Shown: positions 1-10,128, numbered from the stretch's first letter. The stretch: 49,089 bases of DNA from an uncultured Helicobacter sp. (GCA_944325775.1 CALVBL010000013.1:1-49089); one strand, 5' to 3'. Made by a program: numbers and translations. The notes: generated from the sequence alone by a model not told the origin.

Positions 1-1232
1 TTACCAAATCTACCTTGTTTGGATTCTTCTACGATACCTACGACTTCATCTACGAGTTTGGAGTCTTGGTCGAGGTTATTTTTAGTGCGATCGATGTTTT
101 GCTTAATAGCCGCCGCCATCGCACCAAATTCATCATTTGCAAGCTTTTTGCTTAGCACTGGTGGCGTAGTGCTCTCATAGTTGATGAAACTAAAGAAATC
201 CCTCAAAAGTTTGCGTATGGTATTAACCGGATCAATGAGCTTCCTGATGATGATATACAACATACAAAAACCTATCACGCCCAACACAAGTGCTATGATC
301 ATAGAGTTTATTAAGTTGTGATTGACTGCATCGGTAAAGTCGTCCTGTGTAGCTGCCACAACGATTGTCCAGCCAAATGGAAATTGCTTATAATAAGTCA
401 GTCGCTTTTCGCCCTTAGTGCTTATGTATTCTGCATAGCCTTCTGGTGCTTTCTTAACTGCTTCAGATATGGTCTGTTCTGGTATCGTGAGAGGCTTATC
501 GTGGTTGATACTGCTTGGATTTTTGTGAGAAAAAATCCGCCCTTGAGCATCAGTGATAAAAATAGCCATACTTGGAAGTTCTGGTCGCTCAAAATTCACA
601 AATCGCTTTTGGAAATCATCTACAAAAATATCCAAACAAATCACACCTAAGAACTCGCCATTTTTATCCACAAGAGGTGCGGTGGCAGTGGATAACATCT
701 TGCCCTTATCCTTGCCATTTTGACTCATATAAGTGGGTGTTACTATACCCTGAAGCTGCTTAGTCTCCAAGTATTTTTTCTTTGTCTCTGTGTAATATGG
801 GCGTGTGCGATAATCAAACCCAGATTCTACAACCTCATAATCCTGCCCATAAGCAGTTTTTGGTTCCTCGTTATATTCTACCAATGCCTTGCCATTTTTT
901 TCAAACACCACATACGCAGCCGCATACTTAATAAGATCGGCAGTCTCTGCTAATACGGCTCTTTGCTGTGCGATTCTCATACCTTGATCAGATACAGATT
1001 CTAATGCTAAGATTTGTTTGCGTAAAAAGTCCAAGTGTTGCTGGGCTTCGATATTCATTGTGATATTAATCGTCGTATATGACGCATTCAATGCCCCTTG
1101 CTGAATGCTCTTAAAAAGCTCTGTGGTATCTTCGGAAGTCTTTTTGTAGTTGTAAATAGTAACCGCCATAATCACGACAATAAATGTCGTTAGCACACTG
1201 ACAAGAAGCTTGTTAGCTAGTGAAAACTTCAT
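1..1232 (-). CDS. Methyl-accepting chemotaxis protein, dCache sensor, 3' end outside window
   Basis: N-terminal 410 codons of a transmembrane chemoreceptor; the gene runs off the left edge. It starts MKFSLANKLL at 1232. A first membrane helix (about residues 8-27) is followed by a periplasmic double-Cache-like domain (about 30-280), with typical text such as YYTETKKKY, GVICLDIFVDDF and SSINHDKPL. A second membrane helix lies near 285-310 and is followed by a HAMP-like segment ending in FGAMAAAI. The methyl-accepting helices and the CheW/CheA-contacting hairpin would lie beyond the window. Receptors of this type sense small molecules in the periplasm and signal to CheA at the pole. The ligand cannot be told. 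The 179 bp upstream holds no gene that I can see. Confidence 0.93.
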   Translation of the reverse strand, partial: MKFSLANKLLVSVLTTFIVVIMAVTIYNYKKTSEDTTELFKSIQQGALNASYTTINITMNIEAQQHLDFLRKQILALESVSDQGMRIAQQRAVLAETADLIKYAAAYVVFEKNGKALVEYNEEPKTAYGQDYEVVESGFDYRTRPYYTETKKKYLETKQLQGIVTPTYMSQNGKDKGKMLSTATAPLVDKNGEFLGVICLDIFVDDFQKRFVNFERPELPSMAIFITDAQGRIFSHKNPSSINHDKPLTIPEQTISEAVKKAPEGYAEYISTKGEKRLTYYKQFPFGWTIVVAATQDDFTDAVNHNLINSMIIALVLGVIGFCMLYIIIRKLIDPVNTIRKLLRDFFSFINYESTTPPVLSKKLANDEFGAMAAAIKQNIDRTKNNLDQDSKLVDEVVGIVEESKQGRFG

Positions 1233-1411
1233 CGCGTCCCCCTCACGAATCTTAATTTCTTAACACTCTAGCAAAAAAATCATTAAAAACACAACTATTT
1301 CGCGCACTTTTTAGACAAATACAAAGCACCCTACCACCCTCTCTAGCACAGGGCGTAAGGTATCAAAGCGCATTGTATCAGTACATTTACACACCCTTAG
1401 CGCATTCTTGT

Positions 1412-2380
1412 TTAGCTATTATGCAACATCTCTCTAAAATACTCTATGGTTTTCTTAAGCCCTTCTTCTAGCTGCACACTCGGGCTAAAGCCCAATTCAC
1501 TTTTAGCCAAACTAATATCTGGCTGTCTTTGTTTGGGATCATCTTGAGGCAGAGGATAAAAGCGAAGTTGTGAGTGAGATTCTGTTAGTCTTATCACATT
1601 TTGAGCCAATTCTAAAATAGTAAATTCATTGGGATTGCCGATATTTACCGGACCATAGAATCCATCTCTACTCTCCATAAGAGCTATCATACCATCGATT
1701 AAATCACTCACATAGCAAAAACTTCGCGTTTGACTCCCATCGCCATAAATACTAATATCCTCGCCCCTCAAAGCTTGGATTATAAAGTTACTCACCACGC
1801 GTCCATCGTTTGGGTGCATTCTCGGACCATAGGTATTAAAGATTCTCATAACCTTAATATTAACATTGTGTTGGCGTTGATAATCAAAAAAGAGTGTCTC
1901 CGCACACCGCTTCCCCTCATCATAACATGCCCGTATCCCGATAGGATTCACCGCTCCGCGATAGCTCTCTACTTGCGGGTGGATCTCTGGGTCGCCATAG
2001 ACTTCAGAGGTAGAAGCCTGCAAGATCTTGGCTTTTGTACGTTTAGCAAGTCCTAACATATTAATCGCTCCCACCACAGAGGTTTTGGTCGTCTGCACAG
2101 GGTCAAACTGATAATGCACAGGGCTTGCCGGACAAGCAAGATTATAAATCTCATCTACCTCCACATATAGCGGGAATGTTACATCATGCCGCATAAACTC
2201 AAAGTTTGGATTCTCTAATAAGTGCAAAATATTGCGTTTTGTGCCAGTGAAAAGATTATCCACGCATAGCACCTCATGCCCTTGTCCTAGTAGTCTCTCA
2301 CATAGATGTGAACCCAAAAACCCTGCCCCGCCTGTAACGAGAATCTTTTTTGATGAAATTTGTGCCGCCGTCTTTGTCAT
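1412..2380 (-). CDS. NAD-dependent SDR, UDP-glucuronate decarboxylase-like
   Basis: Extended short-chain dehydrogenase of 322 aa, closest in text to UDP-glucuronate decarboxylases (UDP-xylose synthases). It has the NAD-binding motif GGAGFLGSH near the N terminus, the substrate text NLACPASPVHYQ and the catalytic YDEGKR (YxxxK). Family signatures FNTYGPRMHPNDGRVVSNF and GDGSQTRSFCYVSDLI follow. It would supply an activated sugar for surface glycans in the cytoplasm. The ORF is open for 23 more codons upstream, but AAGGA sits five bases before the ATG at 2380, and the extra residues are unlike the family. The exact nucleotide sugar is inferred; other 4,6-dehydratase-like or epimerase-like roles remain possible. 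Confidence 0.85.
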   Translation of the reverse strand: MTKTAAQISSKKILVTGGAGFLGSHLCERLLGQGHEVLCVDNLFTGTKRNILHLLENPNFEFMRHDVTFPLYVEVDEIYNLACPASPVHYQFDPVQTTKTSVVGAINMLGLAKRTKAKILQASTSEVYGDPEIHPQVESYRGAVNPIGIRACYDEGKRCAETLFFDYQRQHNVNIKVMRIFNTYGPRMHPNDGRVVSNFIIQALRGEDISIYGDGSQTRSFCYVSDLIDGMIALMESRDGFYGPVNIGNPNEFTILELAQNVIRLTESHSQLRFYPLPQDDPKQRQPDISLAKSELGFSPSVQLEEGLKKTIEYFREMLHNS

Positions 2381-2508
2381 TGTATTCCTTTGTGTGTTAT
2401 TTATGTAGGTGATAGCCTTAGCTTTACGCATGCTTGTAGCTTTGAGCACAGATGCTGCGATTCTATCACAGACTCTTGCAAAATAGCCTTAGGATTCAGT
2501 ATTTGTGT

Positions 2509-3471
2509 CTAATACTCAATCCCCACATCTTTAAGTCTATCGCGTATGTAGCGCATTTGGATATTTTTATCAAAGCACCATTTAGGCGCGAGCAAGCTCT
2601 CATCATGCGCTCCCGCGCTGATACGCTGCACCACTACATTTGGAGGCAGTCGGCGCAACGACTCCACGATAAGATCCCCAAACATCTCAAGGCTGATAGG
2701 CTCATATTCCCCATCCTTATACATCTTGGCTAGGCGCGTACCATTGACCACATACATCGGGTGAATCTTAATACTATCAATCCCCCACGCAATCACAGAA
2801 TCTAGCGTGTGCAGCATCATCTCTCTATCTTCACCCGGCAATCCATAAATGATATGCGCACAGACCTTGATCCCTCGCGCACGCGTCTTGGCAAATAGTT
2901 CTTTGGCTCCCGCTATGCCATGTCCGCGATTGGTTAGCTCCAAAGTCTTATCATACACCGATTGTATGCCATACTCTAGCCAGATCTCCTTGCCAGCGCG
3001 CACATAGCCTTCCAGCAGATCAAGCACCTCATTGCTCACACAATCAATCCGTGTGCCGATACTCATGCCCACCACATTGGGCAAGCCAATCGCACAATCA
3101 TACAACGTCCTAAGTGTATCAATATGTGCATAGGTGTTGGTATAAGACTGAAAATACACCATATATTTCCCAATCCCAAATTTGCGCTGATGAAATTCCG
3201 CATGCCATGCAAACTGCTCTCTTAGTTGGGTAAGCTGCTTATCCAAAAGAGGATTGTTTTTGAGCGCAAAATTCATCTTCACTTCGCTACGCTTATCTAT
3301 CTTTACAAGGCTTGGCGAGAAAGATTCATTATCACAATAAATGCACCCGCCCTTTGCCACGCTGCCATCGATATTAGGACAGGTAAAGCCCTGCAATGAT
3401 ATGGGGATTTTGCGCACCCTGCCGCCAAATCGCTTCTTAAAATACCGCCCAATGGTAAGAATCACTCGCAT
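2509..3471 (-). CDS. Radical SAM protein, YhcC/TIGR01212 type
   Basis: 320-aa radical SAM enzyme. The N-terminal text FTCPNIDGSVAKGGCIYC carries the spaced cysteines that hold the 4Fe-4S cluster in this family. It continues with YFQSYTNTYA, GTRIDCVSNEVLD, WLEYGIQS and HIIYGLPGED, all typical of the YhcC/TIGR01212 group, whose reaction I do not know to be settled. A GTG six bases upstream is in frame, but it overlaps the Shine-Dalgarno GGAG that is correctly spaced for the ATG at 3471, so the ATG is chosen. It lies 23 bases downstream of purF on the same strand and may be co-transcribed with it. Confidence 0.88.
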   Translation of the reverse strand: MRVILTIGRYFKKRFGGRVRKIPISLQGFTCPNIDGSVAKGGCIYCDNESFSPSLVKIDKRSEVKMNFALKNNPLLDKQLTQLREQFAWHAEFHQRKFGIGKYMVYFQSYTNTYAHIDTLRTLYDCAIGLPNVVGMSIGTRIDCVSNEVLDLLEGYVRAGKEIWLEYGIQSVYDKTLELTNRGHGIAGAKELFAKTRARGIKVCAHIIYGLPGEDREMMLHTLDSVIAWGIDSIKIHPMYVVNGTRLAKMYKDGEYEPISLEMFGDLIVESLRRLPPNVVVQRISAGAHDESLLAPKWCFDKNIQMRYIRDRLKDVGIEY

Positions 3472-3494
3472 ATCCACTCCTTAAATCTTTGCCC

Positions 3495-4898
3495 TTATTT
3501 AGCATTTTGGAGTAAATACTCATCGACATATTGCCCATCAAAGCACGCTTTGCAAAACTCCTGCTCCCCTCCGATACTGCGCAGCATTCCCTCGATAGAC
3601 AAAAAGCCCAAAAAGTCCGCGCCGATATAGGAGCGCACCTCTTCTATGCTCTTATTTGCACAGATAAGCTGCTCTTTGTCCGGAGTATCCACGCCATAGT
3701 AGCAAGGAGAGATAGTGGGCGGTGCGGAGATGAGGAGATAGATTTTTTTCGCCCCTGCCTTGCGCAAAATCTGCACGATTTGCTTGCTTGTCGTCCCACG
3801 CACGACAGAATCATCAATCACGATGATTTCCTTGCCCTCTATGATGCTTGAGATGGGATTTAGCTTTAGGCGCACCTTGAGTTCGCGCATTCTCTGCAGC
3901 GGCTCGATAAATGTCCGCCCCACATAGTGATTGCGGATAATCCCAAGTTCAAAATCTATCCCACTTTCCTTCGCATAGCCTAATGCCGCCGCCACGCCAG
4001 AATCTGGCACGGGTATGACGATATCTGCCTTTAGTTTATGCTCTCTAGCGAGCTCTATGCCCATTTGCTTGCGTATCTCATAGACATTCTTGCCATACAC
4101 TTGGCTATCAGGACGAGAAAAATACATATACTCAAACACGCAAGGCTTAGGCGTAGGCGCAAAAACCTGCACACTTTTTGGCTCACTACTGCTAAGTGGC
4201 GTGTAAGCCCCCTCAAAGATGAGCATCTCGCCCGGTGCCACATCGCGCACATATTCTGCCTCTAGGAGATCAAATGCACAAGTCTCACTTGCCACGATAT
4301 AGCCCACGCTGCCATCATCGTTTTGAATCTTGCCCAGACTCAAAGGACGCAAGCCATATCTATCGCGCACGACAAACATCTTAGATCGGGAGAGGAACAC
4401 AAAACAATACGCACCATCGACATAGCCTAGCGCATCGATGATACGATCGACTAGATGTTCTTTTTGGGAATGGGCGATGAGATGAATGAGATTTTCTGTA
4501 TCAAGGTGGCTTTGGAAAATAGCGCCTTTTTGTATGAGCATATCACGCACCGCCTTGGCGTTGGTGAGGTTGCCATTGTGCGCGATTGCCATCTCGCCTA
4601 GTGAGTAGCGCGCAAAAATGGGCTGCGCTTCATTAATAGAATCTTCCCCCGCAGTGGAGTAGCGATTGTGCCCGATACTTGACTTGCCTTGGAGTTTTTT
4701 GAGACTTTCCTCATCAAAGACTTTGGTAACGAGCCCATTGCCTTTTAGCGTGGCGATTTTGGTGCCATCAGAAGTGCTAATCCCACTCGCCTCCTGCCCT
4801 CTGTGCTGCATAGCAAAAAGTGCATAGTAGCTCAAAATCGTGGCATTTTTGACATTATACACGCCCACCACTGCGCATTCTTCATTCCAGTCTTTCAT
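3495..4898 (-). CDS. purF: Amidophosphoribosyltransferase (PurF)
   Basis: First committed enzyme of purine synthesis: PRPP plus glutamine gives 5-phosphoribosylamine. The N-terminal glutaminase domain has the nucleophile Cys8 in MKDWNEECAVVG, so a seven-residue propeptide must be removed, as in the Bacillus-type enzyme. Motifs AMQHRGQEASGI, IGHNRYSTAG and AHNGNL follow. The C-terminal phosphoribosyltransferase domain has the PRPP loop VIDDSVVRGTTS. Cysteines in KPCVFEY, SPCYYGVD and FCKACF fit the 4Fe-4S-containing class. The ORF extends five codons further, but GAGGAG lies just before the ATG at 4898. A family-1 repeat lies in the region upstream of the start. Confidence 0.96.
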   Translation of the reverse strand: MKDWNEECAVVGVYNVKNATILSYYALFAMQHRGQEASGISTSDGTKIATLKGNGLVTKVFDEESLKKLQGKSSIGHNRYSTAGEDSINEAQPIFARYSLGEMAIAHNGNLTNAKAVRDMLIQKGAIFQSHLDTENLIHLIAHSQKEHLVDRIIDALGYVDGAYCFVFLSRSKMFVVRDRYGLRPLSLGKIQNDDGSVGYIVASETCAFDLLEAEYVRDVAPGEMLIFEGAYTPLSSSEPKSVQVFAPTPKPCVFEYMYFSRPDSQVYGKNVYEIRKQMGIELAREHKLKADIVIPVPDSGVAAALGYAKESGIDFELGIIRNHYVGRTFIEPLQRMRELKVRLKLNPISSIIEGKEIIVIDDSVVRGTTSKQIVQILRKAGAKKIYLLISAPPTISPCYYGVDTPDKEQLICANKSIEEVRSYIGADFLGFLSIEGMLRSIGGEQEFCKACFDGQYVDEYLLQNAK

Positions 4899-4927
4899 TT
4901 GTGTGCTCCTCATTGATTTATTTAAAT

Positions 4928-5065
4928 GTAAGTTTGCTGTGCAAACTTACTATCGGCAATGGGAGCTAAGCCCCCATTGCCTCCGCTTACGCGAACATAC
5001 GGCAGATTTTTGAGAATCTAAAACATTGCTTGGGTAAATACATTGCCCATAAACCAAACTAGATT
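4928..5065 (+). repeat. Family-1 structured repeat, copy C (purF upstream region)
   Basis: The first hairpin is perfect: GTAAGTTTGC, loop TGT, GCAAACTTAC (4928-4950). The second is GGCAATGGG / CCCATTGCC (4955-4963 and 4973-4981). The family tail follows, with CTCCGCTTACGCGAACATAC, then AGAATCT and AAAACATTGCTTGG. The stems differ in sequence from those at 21364, 21536 and 22126 but fold the same way. It fills most of the 254-bp gap between addA and purF. The right boundary is approximate. Confidence 0.75.
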
Positions 5066-5152
5066 CTATTTTCTGCGCAAATATATCAACCCTGAATCTA
5101 GCCACTTAGATTCACTAGATTTTGCAATGCCGCTAATCAGCATAGATTCCAT

Positions 5153-8044
5153 CTATGTGCTATCCTCCTGCAATGGCACGCACATTGGTGTGCTCGCAGG
5201 ATAGATGAGATAGCCGCGTGTAGGCTTGCCGCTTAGCTCGCACAAAAACCTCACATACTCCCTCACCTGCGCGAAATGCTCCTCTCTTGGGAGATATGAG
5301 CTTTTGTAATCCAGCACGATGAGTTCCCTATCATTTTGCAATAGCGCATCAATGCGGAAAAATCGCCCATTATGCAAATACGAAACCTCGGTGTGAATCT
5401 CGCTCTGCGCGCATAATGCCCTAAACTCCGCATTTCCTATCGCGCGCATAAAACGATCTTGCACCCGATCCAACGCGTCTTTGGAAAGCACAAAGCCATA
5501 GAGATTGCGCGCGATATGGTGCATTAGCTCAAGCGCTTCAGGAGTGTGATGTGGCAATGACGTAGATTCTATACGCTTACCGGACAAATCAACAATATCG
5601 CCCAACAAATACTCAAAATAGCTATGTAGCGCCTTGCCAAACACCACAGATTCTACACTAAACTCTCTATGCTCCCTCATCTCTACTCGCGTGAAATCAC
5701 TCTGTCTGCCAAGTGTGGGCAGCGACGTGAAAGGATTTTTTGGATTCTCTTTGGAATGGGATTGTCCTATCGGTGCGATGGTGGATTGCAATGTGCCTAG
5801 CACACACGAACGTAATCCTAGCCGATCAAAACGTGATACTTTAGAATCTGTATTGGATTCTTCACTCCTTGATTTTTTGTTTTTGGGTTGATACGACTTG
5901 CATACGATCATTAGGCTTTGTTTCGCCCTTGTGAAAGCGACATAGAGTTGATTGAGCTCCTCTGCTTCGCTTAGACGAGTTTTTGCTTCCTTAGCAGCCC
6001 TATACGCACTATCCACAGATTCACGATCCTTAGATGTGTAATACACATTACTAAGCTCTATGCCATGATATTCATAAAGAATCTTATCGCTTGATGAAAT
6101 CTTATCCTTTAGCGAATCGCTCACGATGAGATGCCTAAACTCCAAACCCTTGGACTTGTGTATAGTCATGATCCTAATGCCATGTGCGCTCTCTTTGGGC
6201 GCACTCACATCTAGCAAGACATAATCACGCAAAAACTCCTCAATACTCTCATACGCACACGCCTGATCTAAAAATTCCATAGCCGCCGCGCAACCTAAGT
6301 GCAGAGATTCTATCACTTCATAGATGTATCGCGCGCAGTGCCCCTTATACTCGGGCAATGGCGGTGTGTAAAAAAGCTCTTTGCCAAGGAGCTTTGCGAT
6401 ATTGTACTGATAGAGTGGATTGCCTGTGCGGGCGTAATGCAGGGCGTTGATGAGCACATTACAAGGGAAGGTATCAAAGAAATTTTGCGAAGTCTCGGCG
6501 ATAATATGCAGACTGGGATCGTATATTTTCAAAAAATCCCGCAAAGTCTCGACCTCATCATTAGTGAAAGCCAAAATCGTGATGTCATCGGGGTTTGCAC
6601 CATTTTCTAAGAGCTCACGCACATTTTCATACACGACCTTGCACACCTCATGGACTTGATCCTCGCTCTCGCGCGCAAATCGCACCGATACATATCCTTG
6701 TGGATCCCCATTGTCGTGCGGGAGCTTTTGGGGGATATAGCTTGCCCCATATTGCGCTTTAAAAACATCATTGACAAAATCCAGCACCACCTTGCTTGAG
6801 CGATAATTATAAGCCAGCTCATCGACTTTGAGCCTGCTTGCCATCGCTTCAAACACCGCACTAAAGCCCCCACGAAATCCATAAATACTCTGCTTAGTAT
6901 CACCTACCATAAACACACTGCGATCTTCGATCCGCCCGCTACCTGAGAGAATCTCCTCAATAAGCGGCAAAAGTATCTGATACTGCACGATACTTGTATC
7001 CTGAAACTCATCAAGCAAAATATGCATAATCTTATCATCAAGGCGGAAGTAAAAAAACGCACGATCCTGATGTGTATAGAGCAGTTCTAAGACCTTATAA
7101 GTGATGTCGCTATAGCTCAAAGTATTTGTTTTGCTCAAATGCGCGTTTTTGATCGCCTTAAACCTCGCGATATAGCGCGACACACGCGCAAAGATCTCGC
7201 TTTCTTTGCTACACAAATACTGCCTTAACAACTCTCGCAACTCCGCAAACTCTGAATCTAAATGCCCAATCTTTAATTTTTTAAAATACTGATATTCCGA
7301 ACCTTTGAGCACCCAAGTTTTGCTCACTAGAGATTCTATGCTCTCATAGTTAAACGCTTTTATCCCTAAATGGCTAATGCCCTCTATACTGGTGATTTGC
7401 GCTCTTAGAGTGGCGACTTTAGATTCTATGACGTGTTTTAGCTCCTCTAGACGTGTATCAGGGACAAAACGCGCGAACACCTCCTCCAGTTCATCATAAC
7501 GCCACAAAATATCCAAAAAACTCTTAATCTTTTGGTTTGCTTCAAAATACCGATAACAAAACCTCACAAACTCCCGCAGCTCACTCACACTAAAAGAGCA
7601 CAAAAACTGCTCATAGACCTCTTGGCGCACATATCTGCCGATTTCAAAATCACTTGCCACACCCACATACCAGCAAAACTTTTGCAAAATCGTATAAAAA
7701 AACGAATCTAGTGTCGTGATACGCGCGTGAGATTGGGTAAATTCCGCATAAATACGCGCGATATTTTCTTGCACAAACGCCGCGCTAATGCCCTTTTTTT
7801 GCAGTTCGTTAAAAAAATCATTACGCGCTAGTGTACCTTCTTGCGCATCTTTGGCTAGATTCTTAAGACTTTGGGAGATTCTGTGGCGCATTTCGTGCGA
7901 GGCTTTGTTGGTAAAAGTGAGTGTGAGGATCTCATAGGGCTTAGCACCCTTACAGAGTAGATACACATAGCGCTGCGCGAGAGCAAAGGTCTTGCCACTG
8001 CCCGCTGAAGCCCTAAGTGCTAAATACTGATCCGTCTGCGCCAT
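5153..8044 (-). CDS. addA: AddA-type RecB-like helicase-nuclease
   Basis: Large UvrD-family helicase with a C-terminal nuclease, 963 aa, the epsilonproteobacterial AddA type that works with AddB in double-strand break resection. Walker A is ASAGSGKT near the N terminus. TLTFTNKASHEM is motif Ia, LLDEFQDTS is motif II, VGDTKQSIYGFRGG is motif III, and RIMTIHKSKGLEF and LYVAFTRAKQSL are motifs V and VI. The nuclease motif LDYKSSY lies near the C terminus. A serine-rich, probably disordered stretch (about residues 700-770) separates helicase and nuclease. The ATG at 8044 overlaps the end of the upstream gene; an ATG four codons earlier (8056) is possible. AddB is not in the window. Confidence 0.92.
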   Translation of the reverse strand: MAQTDQYLALRASAGSGKTFALAQRYVYLLCKGAKPYEILTLTFTNKASHEMRHRISQSLKNLAKDAQEGTLARNDFFNELQKKGISAAFVQENIARIYAEFTQSHARITTLDSFFYTILQKFCWYVGVASDFEIGRYVRQEVYEQFLCSFSVSELREFVRFCYRYFEANQKIKSFLDILWRYDELEEVFARFVPDTRLEELKHVIESKVATLRAQITSIEGISHLGIKAFNYESIESLVSKTWVLKGSEYQYFKKLKIGHLDSEFAELRELLRQYLCSKESEIFARVSRYIARFKAIKNAHLSKTNTLSYSDITYKVLELLYTHQDRAFFYFRLDDKIMHILLDEFQDTSIVQYQILLPLIEEILSGSGRIEDRSVFMVGDTKQSIYGFRGGFSAVFEAMASRLKVDELAYNYRSSKVVLDFVNDVFKAQYGASYIPQKLPHDNGDPQGYVSVRFARESEDQVHEVCKVVYENVRELLENGANPDDITILAFTNDEVETLRDFLKIYDPSLHIIAETSQNFFDTFPCNVLINALHYARTGNPLYQYNIAKLLGKELFYTPPLPEYKGHCARYIYEVIESLHLGCAAAMEFLDQACAYESIEEFLRDYVLLDVSAPKESAHGIRIMTIHKSKGLEFRHLIVSDSLKDKISSSDKILYEYHGIELSNVYYTSKDRESVDSAYRAAKEAKTRLSEAEELNQLYVAFTRAKQSLMIVCKSYQPKNKKSRSEESNTDSKVSRFDRLGLRSCVLGTLQSTIAPIGQSHSKENPKNPFTSLPTLGRQSDFTRVEMREHREFSVESVVFGKALHSYFEYLLGDIVDLSGKRIESTSLPHHTPEALELMHHIARNLYGFVLSKDALDRVQDRFMRAIGNAEFRALCAQSEIHTEVSYLHNGRFFRIDALLQNDRELIVLDYKSSYLPREEHFAQVREYVRFLCELSGKPTRGYLIYPASTPMCVPLQEDST

Positions 8045-8046
8045 CA

Positions 8047-9012
8047 CTATCCCCATATCGTGGCTTTAAATTTCTCAAGCAAAAAGGCAGGCTGGTAGCT
8101 TAGCTTTGCCTTGCGCAAGCCCTCAATCCCCAAGTCCTCCTCGCGATTGACCCATACACAATCACTAAAACAATGCTCCAAAACCTGCTGATTGATCGCT
8201 TGATAAATCCCGCGATATTGTGAATCACCCTTCTCGATGTGTATCACCGCGACTTTTCCTTGCTTGCGCACACCCTGCTCTTTGGGCTCATCGCTAAGCT
8301 GCGCACTAGATTCACTCTCTAGCACACAAGGCAGCTCCTCGCCGAAGCTAAACGCCGCGACCTTACCATCGATAAAAATCACTCCACCTTTTAGCCCCAG
8401 CTCCTCATATGCTCCAAGCGCGTCTTTGATCCCTAGATACTCATATTTTAGCCCATCGCTCTTGTTTGGATTAGCCTCAAACCACTGCTCATACGCCTGC
8501 AAAATCGCTGGAATATTGCGCGCACTAATCTCTTCAAACACGAAATGTGCGTATTCTTGCAAAAACGCATTGAGATGGTTTTTTTTCTTATGGTATTTGC
8601 GTCCGCTTAGAGCGATGAGCTCGGCTACATTGTAGATATAGTCAAACTTCTCTCGCACACTCACGCTTGTGCTTCCGAAGTGTGAATCTAGCGCGATTGC
8701 TTGCTCCTTGCTCATCGAAGCGATATGCAGAGGTAGATCTAGCGTGCGATAATGCACCCTTAGATTCTCCAGCACAGAGTATGCGTGTTCTATGCTAGTC
8801 GCCCCTATGGGAAAAAACACAAATGGCTCACTCCCCACATAACGTGTCTGTATCACCAGTGTATCCTCTAGTACCGCATAAGTGATCTCGCGCGCGTGCC
8901 GCCACATATAGCAGTTTGTGAGATTCATATCTGAAAGTGCGATATTATCCCGCGCCATATACTGCTCAAAAATCTCTTGCGCCTGCAAAGTAATAGGTGT
9001 AAAATCAATCAT
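8047..9012 (-). CDS. DUF2156-domain protein (GNAT-like fold)
   Basis: 321-aa protein matching the DUF2156 family, which is related to the C-terminal domain of phosphatidylglycerol lysyltransferase. Visible family text includes NCYMWRHAR, KFDYIYNVAELIALSGRKYHKKKNHLNAF near mid-protein, FIDGKVAAFSFGE and WVNREEDLGIEGLRKAKLSY near the end. A 25-residue polar, serine- and glutamate-rich stretch (about 235-260) breaks the conserved core after GEELP and looks like a lineage-specific insertion. AAGGCGG precedes the ATG. It sits between pheA and addA with short gaps, suggesting one transcript. The substrate is unknown. Confidence 0.85.
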   Translation of the reverse strand: MIDFTPITLQAQEIFEQYMARDNIALSDMNLTNCYMWRHAREITYAVLEDTLVIQTRYVGSEPFVFFPIGATSIEHAYSVLENLRVHYRTLDLPLHIASMSKEQAIALDSHFGSTSVSVREKFDYIYNVAELIALSGRKYHKKKNHLNAFLQEYAHFVFEEISARNIPAILQAYEQWFEANPNKSDGLKYEYLGIKDALGAYEELGLKGGVIFIDGKVAAFSFGEELPCVLESESSAQLSDEPKEQGVRKQGKVAVIHIEKGDSQYRGIYQAINQQVLEHCFSDCVWVNREEDLGIEGLRKAKLSYQPAFLLEKFKATIWG

Positions 9013-9021
9013 CGTCCGCCT

Positions 9022-10128
9022 TTATGCTTCAAAGTCAAATCCCGCCACATAGCTTCCAAGCCACTTTAGCTCATCTTTTCGTTTGGCAAAAAGCGCTTGG
9101 ATATTTTCATCGAGGTAATGCCCCTTAAAATCAATAAAAAATCCAAATGCAAAGTTATGCTGGGCTTTGATAGGACGTGAATCTATCTTGGTGAGATTGA
9201 TCCCAAATGCCTTGAAGTCCTCTAATAACCTAAAAAGCGCAGCCGTCTCTTTATAATTATGTAATGTCGCAAATACCGAGGTTTTATCATTGCCACTTGG
9301 TGCATTGACAAAATCACTCACCACCACAAAGCGTGTGCGATTATCGTGTGTATCCTCGATGTTTTCAAACATCACAGGCAGCTCATAGAGCTTGGCAGCG
9401 ACTTTGGAGCAAATCGCCGCGCTTGCGTCCTCCTCACTAGCGATCTGTGCAGCCTTAGCAGTAGAATCCACTGGCACGAACTCCAGCTCATCTAAATTGT
9501 GCGATTTTAAAAACTCACTACACTGCCCAAAGGCTATATCTTTAGAGTAGATTCTGCGCACTTGGCTCAAATGCTCACATCTAGAGACAAAACTATGATG
9601 GATAGGCAGCACAAGCTCGGCGATGATTTTGAGATTGGAATTATTAAGATTATCGATTGTTGCGCCCACCACGCCATTTGTGTTGTTTTCGATAGGCACG
9701 ATACCATATTTCACACGCTTTTGTTCTAATGCCTTAAACACTGATGAAATCGTATTTAGCGCGATATACTCACTCATCGCTCCAAATCTCTCACGCGCGG
9801 CTTGGTGTGTATAGCTCCCGATAGGTCCCAAAAACGCGACTTTTTGGCGCATTTCAAGATTGCGCGAAATAGCAAAAATCTCTTGATAGATCGCACTCAC
9901 CGCCTTTTTGTCCAGCAGATCATCGCTACTAAGCTCTGCGCTTAGGCGCTCGATGATCGCCTTTTCGCGCTCAGGACGATAGATCGCGCTGCCTGCTTGG
10001 TGCTTTTGCACCCCGACTTGATGCACGAGATTCATACGCTCTTTGAGCAAGTTTAAAATCTGTGTATCAATCTTATCGATACACTCTCGCAGTGCGCTCA
10101 AAGCCTTATCATCATTTTGCCCACTCAT
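9022..10128 (-). CDS. pheA: Bifunctional chorismate mutase / prephenate dehydratase (PheA)
   Basis: Makes phenylpyruvate from chorismate via prephenate for phenylalanine synthesis. Residues 1-90 are an AroQ chorismate mutase helix domain (LRECIDKIDTQILNLLKERM, ending in YQEIFAISRNLE). From about residue 95 the prephenate dehydratase domain follows with VAFLGPIGSYTHQAA, GIVPIENNTNGVVG and the catalytic-site text DNRTRFVV. The C-terminal ACT domain contains a variant of the usual ESRP regulatory motif, DSRP, as expected for phenylalanine feedback control. Length 368 aa is normal. It is 31 bases downstream of lysA. Confidence 0.96.
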   Translation of the reverse strand: MSGQNDDKALSALRECIDKIDTQILNLLKERMNLVHQVGVQKHQAGSAIYRPEREKAIIERLSAELSSDDLLDKKAVSAIYQEIFAISRNLEMRQKVAFLGPIGSYTHQAARERFGAMSEYIALNTISSVFKALEQKRVKYGIVPIENNTNGVVGATIDNLNNSNLKIIAELVLPIHHSFVSRCEHLSQVRRIYSKDIAFGQCSEFLKSHNLDELEFVPVDSTAKAAQIASEEDASAAICSKVAAKLYELPVMFENIEDTHDNRTRFVVVSDFVNAPSGNDKTSVFATLHNYKETAALFRLLEDFKAFGINLTKIDSRPIKAQHNFAFGFFIDFKGHYLDENIQALFAKRKDELKWLGSYVAGFDFEA

